DNA of 64,000 nt from Ahaetulla prasina (lineage: Eukaryota > Chordata > Lepidosauria > Squamata > Colubridae), in NCBI RefSeq assembly GCF_028640845.1, contig NC_080542.1, forward strand, positions 18,518,283 to 18,582,282, read 5' to 3'. Both the position numbers and the translations under genes were made by a program. Positions 53,655 to 64,000 of the stretch are shown piece after piece; the first letter of the stretch is position 1; the number at the start of each line of letters is the position of its first letter. The notes under the pieces were generated by a model. It did no database searches. It was not told where the DNA came from and saw only the letters and a program-made list of their open reading frames with translations.

Positions 53655-54515
53655 CATTGTATTTATTTTATTTATTTATTATTTTGATTTATATATCGCC
53701 CTTCTCCCGAAGGACTCAGGACGGTTTACAGCCGAATAAAAAACAAAAATACAAAAATTAAAACATTATTAAAAAACTGATTCAATTTGGCTAGAAATGA
53801 TTAAAACTCTAATAAAACTCTAATAAAAGCCCCCGTTAAAACTATTAGGCCAGCCCTGCGTGACGAAACAGAAATGTCTTGAGCTTGCGCCGAAAGGTCT
53901 GGAGGTCAGGGAGTCGACGTATCCCTGGAGGTAGCTCGTTCCAGAAGGCAGGAGCCCCCACGAAGAAGGCCCACACCCTGGGGGCCACCAGTCGACATTG
54001 TCTGACCAACGGCACAGAGGAGACCCTCCCTATGGGAGCACACTGGTCGATGGGAGGCAATCAATGGCAGCAGGCAGTCCCGTAAATAACCCGGTCCTAT
54101 GCCATGGAGCGCTTTAAAGGTAGTAACCAGCACCTTGAATTGCACCCGGAAGACCACCGGCTACCAGTGCAGCTTGCGCAGGAGAGGTGTTACATGGGAG
54201 CCTCGAGTTGCTCCCTCAATTACCCGTGCAGCCGCATTCTGGACCAGTTGGAGCCTCCGGGTGCTCTTCAAGGGGAGCCCCATGTAGAGAGCATTGCAGT
54301 AGTCCAGGTGGGAAGTGACGAGGGCATGAGTGACCGTGCATAAGGAATCCCGGTCTAGGAAAGGACGCAACTGACGGATCAGGCGAACCTGATAAAAAGC
54401 TCCCCTGGCGACGGCCGTCATATGCTCTTCTAAAGACAGCTGTACATCCAGAAGGACGCCTAGATTGCGGACCCTTTCCATGGGGGCCAATGACTCACCC
54501 CCTATAGTCAGCGAT
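53655..54515 (-). mobile_element. L2-type LINE 3' fragment
   Basis: Minus strand: [69 protein letters not shown] and FRRKLKTFLFRHAGLA; 3' tail TTTATTTATT at 53660-53680. Confidence 0.88.
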
Positions 54516-55320
54516 GATAAAAATGGGCACAAATCTCAGCTAATGAGAAATTAAGCTTCTTTCAGCCTAAATCAGATTTCTGCAAGTTCCAATGCTTCAA
54601 TTATCTTAGAATTTCAAGATTTCCAGAAAAAATGTCAGCCAATTTCATGCATAAAAAGCACATTATTCCAAGATAATTAATTTTAAATATTGAAGATATT
54701 GTTACAGAATACAGAATTCCTGAAAATAATAAACAAATTATAAAGAATCATTCTAATCAATTTAATTCAATTATTTCTCTTGATAGCAAACTTTCTCAAA
54801 TCTTTTCTAGCATATCCCTCCTTCTAATCGTCATAATTTTGAACAGTTGTTCAACGAACGGTCATAACTTGAGGACTCCCTGCATTATAAAAACCATATC
54901 ATAGAATCATTTTTCAATATCATCCTAACAAATTGTGATTGAAAATTTCATCGATTTTGATCTTACAGGGAGATCTTTGAATATATTTTTAGCACAGGGG
55001 GCAATTTAATTTGAATTTTTTTTTAATTTAACTTTTAAATTGAAATTAAAGTCAATTAAAATTTTCTTGTTGTGATGGGAATTGGTTCTGGTGTCTTTAC
55101 CCAAAAGAACGGCACACATTTATTCAATTTGGAAAATTCCCCCATATTTAGGAGGCACTAGGTTGGCTAAACTATGAGTGCTAGTTTATAAACCTCATCG
55201 TTTGTAATTTACATGATTAAAACTATGAGTTTTAAAAGCCACAAAGGACCCAAATTCACAATAAGACTTTATTTTGGTTTCCAATAGCTGTATTACTTTG
55301 CTACTGAAGACATTTATCTC
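54516..55320. other. Intergenic, AT-rich
   Basis: No OR exon seen although an orphan OR promoter lies upstream on the plus strand. A short piece of the interspersed repeat is at 54845-54890 (GTCATAACTTGAGGACTCCCTG). Confidence 0.45.
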
Positions 55321-55324
55321 AGCC

Positions 55325-55450
55325 TGAAGAGCAAGAGGGTAGAGTGATTAAGGTGCTGGACTACAAGTGCTGAGATCCATATTCCAGTTTCTCCTCCCCC
55401 ACACAACGGTAGCTTCCTATAGCTGGGCCAGTCCATTTCTCTCAGACTTC
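55325..55450 (+). repeat. Edge monomer of the satellite, most SINE-like
   Basis: GAGTGATTAAGGTGCTGGACTACAAGTGCTGAGATCCATATTCCAGTTTC, then CGGTAGCTTCCTATAGCTGGGCCAGTCCATTTCTCTCAG. It keeps GTGCTGGACTA typical of a tRNA-type SINE head, which the inner monomers have lost. Confidence 0.65.
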
Positions 55451-58400
55451 AGGGGCAACGTGATTCAGTGGTGAAAGTGTTAGATTTTTAAAAATGGAAA
55501 AAGCCAAGTTGCAGTTCCCCATCAACAATGGAAGTTTCTTTTGACTGGCCCAGCCCATTTCTGTCAGACAAATGGGAAAGTTGGTCCACTGGTGAAGATG
55601 CTGCTCTAGAAGCTAAAAGATCCAAATTCTAGTTTCTCCCCCCTCCCCTCCCAGCAATGGAAGCTTCCTGGAACTGGGCCAGTCCATTTCTCTCAGACTT
55701 TCAGGGGCAAGATGATTCAGGAGTGAAAGTGTTGGATTTTTAAAAATGGACGAAGCCAAGTTGTAGTTCCCCCTCAACAATGGAAGTTTCTTTTGACTGG
55801 CCCAGCCCATTTCTGTCAGACAAATGGGAAAGTTGATCCAGTGGTGAAGATGCTGCTCTAGAAGCTAAAAGATCCAAATTCTAGTTTCTCCCCCCTCCCC
55901 TCCCAGCAATGGAAGCTTCCTGGAACTGGGCCAGTCCATTTCTCTCAGACTTTCAGGGGCAAGATGATTCAGGAGTGAAAGTGTTGGATTTTTAAAAATG
56001 GACGAAGCCAAGTTGTAGTTCCCCCTCAACAATGGAAGTTTCTTGGACTGGGCCAGTCCATTTCTGTCAGATAAAACGGCAAGTTGGTCCAGTGGTGAAA
56101 ATTCTGCTCTAGAAGCTAAAAGTTCTAGTTTCTTCCCCCTCCCCTCCCCAGCAATGGAAGCTTCCTGTAACTGGGCCAGTCCATTTCTCTCAGACTCTCG
56201 GGCAAAATGATTCAGCTGTGAAAGTGTTGGATTTTTAAAAACGGACAAAGCCAAGTTGTAGTTCCCCCTCAACAATGGAAGTTTCTTTTGACTCGCCCAG
56301 CCCATTTCTGTCAGACAAATGAGACAGTTGGTCCAGTGGTGAAGATGCTGCTCTAGAAGCTAAAAGATCCAAGTTTTAGTTTCTCCCCCCTCCCCTCCCA
56401 GCAATGGAAGCTTACTGGAACTGGGCCAGTCCATTTCTCTCAGACTTTCAGGGGCAAGATCATTCAGGAGTGAAAGTGTTGAATTTTTAAAAATGGACAA
56501 AGCCAAGTTGTAGTTCCCCGTCAACAATGGAAGTTTCTTGGACTGGGCCAGCCCATTTCTGTCAGAAAAAGGGGCAAGCTGGTCCAGTGGTGAAGATGCT
56601 GCTCTAGAAGCTAAAAGATCCAAGTTCTAGTTTCTCCCCCCTCCCCTATCCAGCAATGGAAGCTTCCTGGAACTGGGCCAGTCCATTTCTCTCAGGCGCA
56701 AGGTGATTCAGTGGTGAAAGTGTTGGATTTTTAAAAATGGACAAAGCCAACTTGTAGTTCCCCCTCAATAATGGAAGTTTCTTGGACTGGACCAGCCCAT
56801 TTCTGTCAGACAAAGGGGCAAGTTGGTCCAGTGGTGAAGATGCTGCTATAGAAGCTAAAAGTTCTAGTTTCTCCCCCTTGCCCTCCCCAGCAATGGAAGC
56901 TTCCTGTAACTGGGCCAGTCCATTTCTCTCAGACTCTCAGGGGCAAGGTGATTCAGTGGTGAAAGTGTTGGATTTTTAAAAATGGACAAAGCCAAGTTAT
57001 AGTTCCCCCTCAACAATGGAAGTTTCTTGGACTGGGCCAGTCCATTTCTATCAGATAAAACGGCAAGTTGGTCCAGTGGTGAAAATGCTGCTCTAGAAAC
57101 TAAAAGTTCTAATTTCTCACCCCTCCCCTCCCCAGCAATGGAAGCTTCCTGTAACTGGGCCAGTCCATTTCTCTCAGACTCTCAGGGGGAATATGATTCA
57201 GCTGTGAAAGTGTTGGATTTTTAAAAATGGACAAAGCCAAGTTGTAGTTCCCCCTCAACAATGGAAGTTTCTTTTGACTCGGCCAGCCCATTTCTGTTAG
57301 ACAATGGGGCAAGTTGGTCCAGTGGTGAAGATGCTGGTCTAGAAGCTAAATGATCCAAGTTCTAGTTTCTCCCCCCTCCCCTCCCCAGCAATGGAAGCTT
57401 CCTGTAACTGGGCCAGTCCATTTCTCTCAGACTTCAGGGGCAAGGTGATTCAGTGGTGAAAGTGTTAGATTTTTAAAAATGGACAAAGCCAAGTTGCAGT
57501 TCCCCCTCAACAATGGAAGTTTCTTGGACTGGCCCAGCCCATTTCTGTCAGACAAATGTGAAAGTTGATCCAGTGATGAAGATGCTGCTCTAGAAGATAA
57601 AAGATCCAAATTCTAGTTTCTCCCCCCTCCCCTCCCAGCAATGGAAGCTTCCTGGAACTGGGCCAGTCCATTTCTCTCAGACTTTCAGGGGCAAGATGAT
57701 TCAGGAGTGAAAGTGTTGGATTTTTAAAAACGGACAAAGCCAAGTTGTAGTTCCCCCTCAACAATGGAAGTTTCTTGGACTGGGCCAGTCCATTTCTATC
57801 AGATAAAACGGCAAGTTGGTCCAGTGGTGAAAATTCTGCTCTAGAAGCTAAAAGTTCTAGTTTCTTCTCCCTCCCCTCCCCAGCAATGGAAGCTTCCTGT
57901 AACTGGGCCAGTCCATTTCTCTCAGACTCTCAGGGGCAAGGTGATTCAGTGGTGAAAGTGTTGGATTTTTAAAAACGGACAAAGCCAAGTTGTAGTTCCC
58001 CCTCAACAATGGAAGTTTCTTTTGACTGGCCCAGCCCATTTCTGTCAGACAAATGAGACAGTTGGTCCAGTGGTGAAGATGCTGCTCTAGAAGCTAAAAG
58101 ATCCAAGTTTTAGTTTCTCCCCCCTCCCCTCCCAGCATTGGAAGCTTACTGGAACTGGGCCAGTCCATTTCTCTCAGACTTTCAGGGGCAAGATCATTCA
58201 AGAGTGAAAGTGTTGAATTTTTAAAAATGGACAAAGCCAAGTTGTAGTTCCCCCTCAACAATGGAAGTTTCTTGGACTGGGCCAGCCCATTTCTGTCAGA
58301 AAAAGGGGCAAGCTGGTCCAGTGGTGAAGATGCTGCTCTAGAAGCTTAAAGTTCTAGTTTTCCCCCCCCTCCCCAGCAATGGAAGCTTCCTGCAACTGGG

Positions 58401-61400
58401 CCAGTCCATTTCTCTCAGGCGCAAGGTGATTCAGTGGTGAAAGTGTTGGATTTTTAAAAATGGACAAAGCCAAGTTATAGTTCCCCCTCAACAATGGAAG
58501 TTTCTTGGACTGGGCCAGTCCATTTCTATCAGATAAAACGGCAAGTTGGTCCAGTGGTGAAAATGCTGCTCTAGAAGCTAAAAGTTCTAATTTCTCCCCC
58601 CTCCCCTCCCCAGCAATGGAAGCTTCCTGCAACTGGGCCAGTCCATTTCTCTCAGGCGCAAGGTGATTCAGTGGTGAAAGTGTTGGATTTTTAAAAATGG
58701 ACAAAGCCAAATTTTTGTTCCCCCTCAATAATGGAAGTTTCTTGGACTGGACCAGCCCATTTCTGTCAGACAAAGGGGCAAGTTGGTCCAGTGGTGAAGA
58801 TGCTGCTCTAGAAGCTAAACGATCCAAGTTCTAGTTTCTCCCCCCTCCCCTCCCCAGCAATGGAAGCTTCCTGTAACTGGGCCAGTCCATTTCTCTCAGT
58901 CTTCAGGGGCAAAGTGATTCAGTGGTGAAAGTGTTAGATTTTAAAAAATGGACAAAGCCAAGTTTCAGTTCCCCCTCAACAATGGAAGTTTCTTGGACTG
59001 GGCCAGTCCATTACTGTCAGACAAAGGGGCAATTTGGTCCAGGGGTGAAAATTCTGCTCTAGAAGCTTAAAGTTCAAGTTTCTTCCCCCTCCCCTCCCCA
59101 GCAATGGAAGCTTCCTGTAACTGGGCCAGTCCATTTCTTTCAGACTCTCAGGGGCAAAATGATTCAGCTGTGAAAGTGTTGGATTTTTAAAAATGGATAA
59201 AGCCAAGTTGTAGTTCCTCCTCAACAATGGAAGTTTTTTGGACTTGGCCAGTCCATTTCTGTCAGATAAAACGGAAAATTGGTCCAGTGGTGAAAATGCT
59301 GCTCTAGAAGCTAAAAGTTTTAGTTTTTCCCCCTCTCCCCAGCAATGGAAGCTTCCTGTAACTGGGCCAGTCCATTTCTCTCAGACTCTCAGGGGCAAGG
59401 TGATTCAGTGGTGAAAGTGTTGGATTTTTAAAAATGGACAAAGCCAAGTTATAGTTCCCCCTCAACAATGGAAGTTTCTTGGACTGGGCCAGTCCATTTC
59501 TATCAGATAAAACGGCAAGTTGGTCCAGTGGTGAAAATGCTGCTCTAGAAGCTAAATGATCCAAGTTCTTGTTTCTCCCCCCTCCCCTCCCCAGCAATGG
59601 AACCTTCCTGTAACTGGGCCAGTCCATTTCTCTCAGACTTCAGGGGCAAGGGAATTCAGTGGTAAAAGTGTTAGATTTTTAAAAATGGACAAAGCCAAAT
59701 TTTAGTTCCCCCTCAATAATGGAAGTTTCTTGGACTGGGCCAGCCCATTTCTGTCAGGCAAAGGGGCAAGTTGGTCCAGTGGTGAAGATGCTGCTCTAGA
59801 AGCTAAACGATCCAAGTTCTAGTTTCTCCCCCCTCCCCTCCCCAGCAATGGAAGCTTCCTGTAACTGGGCCAGTCCATTTCTCTCAGACTTCAGGGGCAA
59901 AGTGATTCAGTGGTGAAAGTGTTAGATTTTTAAAAATGGACAAAGCCAAGTTTCAGTTCCCCCTCAACAATGGAAGTTTCTTGGACTGGGCCAGTCCATT
60001 ACTGTCAGACAAAGGGGCAATTTGGTCCAGGGGTGAAAATTCTGCTCTAGAAGCTTAAAGTTCTAGTTTCTCCCCCCTCCCCTCCCCAGCAATGGAAGCT
60101 TCCTGTAACTGGGCCAGTCCATTTCTCTCAGACTCTCAGGGGCAAGGTGATTCAGTGGTGAAAGTGTTGGATTTTTAAAAATGGACAAAGCCAAGTTGTA
60201 GTTCCTCCTCAACAATGGAAGTTTTTTGGACTTGGCCAGTCCATTTCTGTCAGATAAAACGGAAAATTGGTCCAGTGGTGAAAATGCTGCTCTAGAAGCT
60301 AAAAGTTTTAGTTTTTCCCCCTCTCCCCAGCAATGGAAGCTTCCTGTAACTGGGCCAGTCCATTTCTCTCAGACTCTCAGGGGCAAGGTGATTCAGTGGT
60401 GAAAGTGTTGGATTTTTAAAAATGGACAAAGCCAAGTTATAGTTCCCCCTCAACAATGGAAGTTTCTTGGACTGGGCCAGCCCATTTCTGTCAGGCAAAG
60501 GGGCAAGTTGGTCCAGTGGTGAAGATGCTGCTCTAGAAGCTAAACGATCCAAGTTCTAGTTTCTCTCCCCTCCCCAGCAATGGAAGCTTCCTGTAACAGG
60601 GCCAGTCCATTTCCCTCAGACTCTCAGGGGCAAGGTGATTCAGCTGTGAAAGTGTTGGATTTTTAAAAATGGATAAAGCCAAGTTGTAGTTCCTCCTCAA
60701 CAATGGAAGTTTTTTGGACTTGGCCAGTCCATTTCTGTCAGATAAAACGGAAAATTGGTCCAGTGGTGAAAATGCTGCTCTAGAAGCTAAAAGTTTTAGT
60801 TTTTCCCCCTCTCCCCAGCAATGGAAGCTTCCTGTAACTGGGCCAGTCCATTTCTCTCAGACTCTCAGGGGCAAGGTGATTCAGTGGTGAAAGTGTTGGA
60901 TTTTTAAAAATGGACAAAGCCAAGTTGCAGTTCACCCTCAACAATGGAAGTTTCTTGGACTGGGCCAGCCCATTTCTGTCAGGCAAAGGGGCAAGTTGGT
61001 CCAGTGGTGAAAATGCTGCTCTAGGAGCTTAAAGTTCTAGTTTCTCCCCCCTCCCCTCCCCAGCAATGGAAGCTTCCTGGAACTGGGCCAGTCCATTTCT
61101 CTCAGACTTCAGGGGCAAAGTGATTCAGTGGTGAAAATGTTGGATTTTAAAAAATGGACAAAGCCAAGTTGCAGTTACCCCTCAATAATGGAAATTTCTT
61201 TTGACTGGGCCAGTCCATTTCTATCAGATAAAACGGCAAGTTGGTCCAATGGTGAAAATGCTGCTCTAGAAGCTAAAAGATCCAAATTCTAGTTTCTCCC
61301 CCCTGCCCTCCCCAGCAATGGAAGCTTCATAGAATTGGGCCAGTCCATTTCTCTCAGACTCTCAGGGGCAAAATGATTCAGCTGTGAAAGTGTTGGATTT

Positions 61401-64000
61401 TTAAAAATGGACAAAGCCAAGTTGTAGTTCCTCCTCAACAATGGAAGTTTTTTGGACTTGGCCAGTCCATTTCTGTCAGATAAAACGGAAAATTGGTCCA
61501 GTGGTGAAAATGCTGCTCTAGAAGCTAAAAGTTTTAGTTTTTCCCCCTCTCCCCAGCAATGGAAGCTTCCTGTAACTGGGCCAGTCCATTTCTCTCAGAC
61601 TCTCAGGGGCAAGGTGATTCAGTGGTGAAAGTGTTGGATTTTTAAAAATGGACAAAGCCAAGTTATAGTTCCCCCTCAACAATGGAAGTTTCTTGGACTG
61701 GGCCAGTCCATTTCTATCAGATAAAACGGCAAGTTGGTCCAGTGGTGAAAATGCTGCTCTAGAAGCTAAAAGTTCTAATTTCTCCCCCCTCCCCTCCCCA
61801 GCAATGGAACCTTCCTGTAACTGGGCCAGTCCATTTCTCTCAGACTTCAGGGGCAAGGGAATTCAGTGGTAAAAGTGTTAGATTTTTAAAAATGGACAAA
61901 GCCAAATTTTAGTTCCCCCTCAATAATGGAAGTTTCTTGGACTGGACCAGCCCATTTCTGTCAGACAAAGGGGCAAGTTGGTCCAGTGGTGAAGATGCTG
62001 CTCTAGAAGCTAAACGATCCAAGTTCTAGTTTCTCCCCCCTCCCCTCCCCAGCAATGGAAGCTTCCTGTAACTGGGCCAGTCCATTTCTCTCAGACTCTC
62101 AGGGGCAAGGTGATTCAGTGGTGAAAGTGTTGGATTTTTAAAAATGGACAAAGCCAAGTTGTAGTTCCTCCTCAACAATGGAAGTTTTTTGGACTTGGCC
62201 AGTCCATTTCTGTCAGATAAAACGGAAAATTGGTCCAGTGGTGAAAATGCTGCTCTAGAAGCTAAAAGTTTTAGTTTTTCCCCCTCTCCCCAGCAATGGA
62301 AGCTTCCTGTAACTGGGCCAGTCCATTTCTCTCAGACTCTCAGGGGCAAGGTGATTCAGTGGTGAAAGTGTTGGATTTTTAAAAATGGACAAAGCCAAGT
62401 TGTAGTTCCCCCTCAACAATGGAAGTTTCTTGGACTGGGCCAGCCCATTTCTGTCAGACAAAGGGGCAAGTTGGTCCAGTGGTGAAGATGCTGCTCTAGA
62501 AGCTAAACGATCCAAGTTCTAGTTTCTCCCCCCTCCCCTCCCCAGCAATGGAAGCTTCCTGTAACTGGGCCAGTCCATTTCTCTTAGACTTCAGGGGCAA
62601 GGTGATTCAGTGGTGAAAATGTTGGATTTTTAAAAATGGACAAAGCCAAGTTGCAGTTCCCCATCAAAAATGGAAGTTTCTTGGACTGGGCCAGCCCATT
62701 ACTGTCAGACAAAGGGGCAATTTGGTCCAGGGGTGAAGATGCTGCTCTAGAAGCTAAAAATTCTAGTTTCTCCCCCCTCCCCTCCCCAGCAATGGAAGCT
62801 TCCTGGAATTGGGCCAGTCCATTTCTCTCAGGCGCAAGGTGATTCAGTGGTGAAAGTGTTGGATTTTTAAAAATGGACAAAGCCAAGTTGTAGTTCCCCC
62901 TCAATAATGGAAGTTTCTTGGACTGGGCCAGCCCATTTCTGTCAGGCAAAGGGGCAATTTGGTCCAGTGGTGAAGATGCTGCTCTAGAAGCTAAAAGTTC
63001 TAGTTTCTTCCCCCTCCCCTCCCCAGCAATGGAAGCTTTCTGTAACTGGGCCAGTCCATTTCTCTTAGACTTCAGGGGCAAGGTGATTCAGTGGTGAAAA
63101 TGTTGGATTTTTAAAAATGGACAAAGCCAAGTTGCAGTTCCCCCTCAACAATGGAAGTTTCTTGGACTGGGCCAGCCCATTACTGTCAGACAAAGGGGCA
63201 ATTTGGTCCAGGGGTGAAGATGCTGCTCTAGAAGCTTAAAGTTCTAGTTTCCCCCCCCTCCCCAGCAATGGAAGCTTCCTGTAACTGGGCCAGTCCATTT
63301 CTCTCAGACTCTCAGGCGCAAGGTGATTCAGTGGTGAAAGTGTTGGATTTTTAAAAATGGACAAAGCCAAGTTGTAGTTCCCCCTCAATAATGGAAGTTT
63401 CTTGGACTGGGCCAGCCCATTTCTGTCAGGCAAAGGGGCAATTTGGTCCAGTGGTGAAGATGCTGCTCTAGAAGCTAAAAGTTCTAGTTTCTTCCCCCTC
63501 CCCTCCCCAGCAATGGAAGCTTTCTGTAACTGGGCCAGTCCATTTCTCTCAGACTCTCAGGGGCAAGGTGATTCAGTGGTGAAAGTGTTGGATTTTTAAA
63601 AATGGACAAAGCCAAGTTATAGTTCCCCCTCAACAATGGAAGTTTCTTGGACTGGGCCAGTCCATTTCTATCAGACTTCAGGGCAAGGTGATTCAGTGGT
63701 GAAAATGCTGCTCTAGAAGCTAAAAGTTCTAATTTCTCCCCCCTCCCCTCCCCAGCAATGGAACCTTCCTGTAACTGGGCCAGTCCATTTCTCTCAGACT
63801 TCAGGGGCAAAGTGATTCATTGGTGAAAGTGTTAGATTTTTAAAAATGGACAAAGCCAAGTTTCAGTTCCCCCTCAACAATGGAAGTTTCTTGGACTGGG
63901 CCAGCCCATTTCTGTCAGGCAAAGGGGCAAGTTGGTCCAGTGGTGAAGATGCTGCTCTAGAAGCTAAACGATCCAACTTCTAGTTTCTCTCCCCTCCCCA
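55325..64000. repeat. SINE-derived dimeric tandem satellite, about 35 dimers, running off the window
   Basis: Tandem array of alternating half-monomers of about 122 bases. Half A: CAATGGAAGCTTCCTG...CTCTCAG...GGTGATTCAGTGGTGAAAGTG...GCCAAGTTGTAGTTCCCCC. Half B: CAATGGAAGTTTCTTGG...CTGTCAG...TTGGTCCAGTGGTGAAGATG...AAGTTCTAGTTTCTCCCCC. Dimer starts (CAATGGAAGCTT) at 55655, 55907, 56152, 56402, 56654, 56891, 57136, 57389 and 57639 give periods of 237-253. Both halves carry an A-box-like and a B-box-like motif at tRNA spacing and the GGGCCAGTCCATTTCTCTCAG segment of Sauria SINEs. Recurrent minus-strand open frames are repeat artefacts. Minor 1-15 base length variation comes mainly from GATCCA and ACTTCAGGGG indels. 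Confidence 0.93.

Noticed and set aside
55613..63810. Many minus-strand open frames of 60-165 codons with the same LREMDWPSYRKLPLLG-type motif
   Set aside because: They are translations of the satellite; the frame recurs because each dimer is nearly the same length multiple of three and no start or splice context supports a gene.
55450..64000. CRISPR-like regular repeats
   Set aside because: Repeats are contiguous dimers without unique spacers, in a vertebrate genome.

Overview
This is a stretch of squamate reptile genome, probably snake. It is AT-rich with vertebrate-style intronless olfactory receptor (OR) exons, and it holds Sauria-type tRNA SINEs, CR1, L2, L1, Rex1, Penelope and Ty3/gypsy elements, plus a GATA array. 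The species call is inference; I recognise no single-copy host gene that would fix it.

Layout. From 1 to about 42 kb the window is a tandem array of five closely related class II OR genes, all on the minus strand: A (2315-3223, start codon lost), B (6671-7615, intact), C (17034-17987, intact), D (23836-24763, two deletions, pseudogene) and E (39255-40211, intact). Each has upstream on its own strand a conserved module: homeodomain-like and O/E-like motifs, a TATA-like box, a non-coding 5' exon and a conserved GTAAG donor. The module then joins the coding exon by an intron that repeats have enlarged differently. Two more copies of the module (47.3 and 53.1 kb) lie on the plus strand with no OR exon beside them. 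The flanks of the OR units are also paralogous, so copies can be compared to find empty sites and date insertions.

Repeats fill the rest: a Penelope-like element with two hammerhead-like motifs (8.7-10.9 kb); a near full-length L2-type LINE (10956-15344); a CR1/Jockey-group LINE interrupted by an L1 tail (27.2-30.5 kb); a Rex1 3' end (30.8-31.6 kb); a Ty3/gypsy element with almost identical LTRs (32377-36994) inserted 4 bp inside a hAT-type MITE; and a family of hAT MITEs with clear 8-bp target duplications.

From about 55.3 kb to the window end is a tandem satellite of about 35 dimers of about 245 bp. Both half-monomers look like pieces of a tRNA-derived Sauria SINE, with A-box and B-box spacing kept. 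This SINE-to-satellite conversion is the most unusual structure I see.

The only host genes I can support as working units are OR B, OR C and OR E. They would be expressed singly in olfactory neurons; nothing else here forms a pathway with them.
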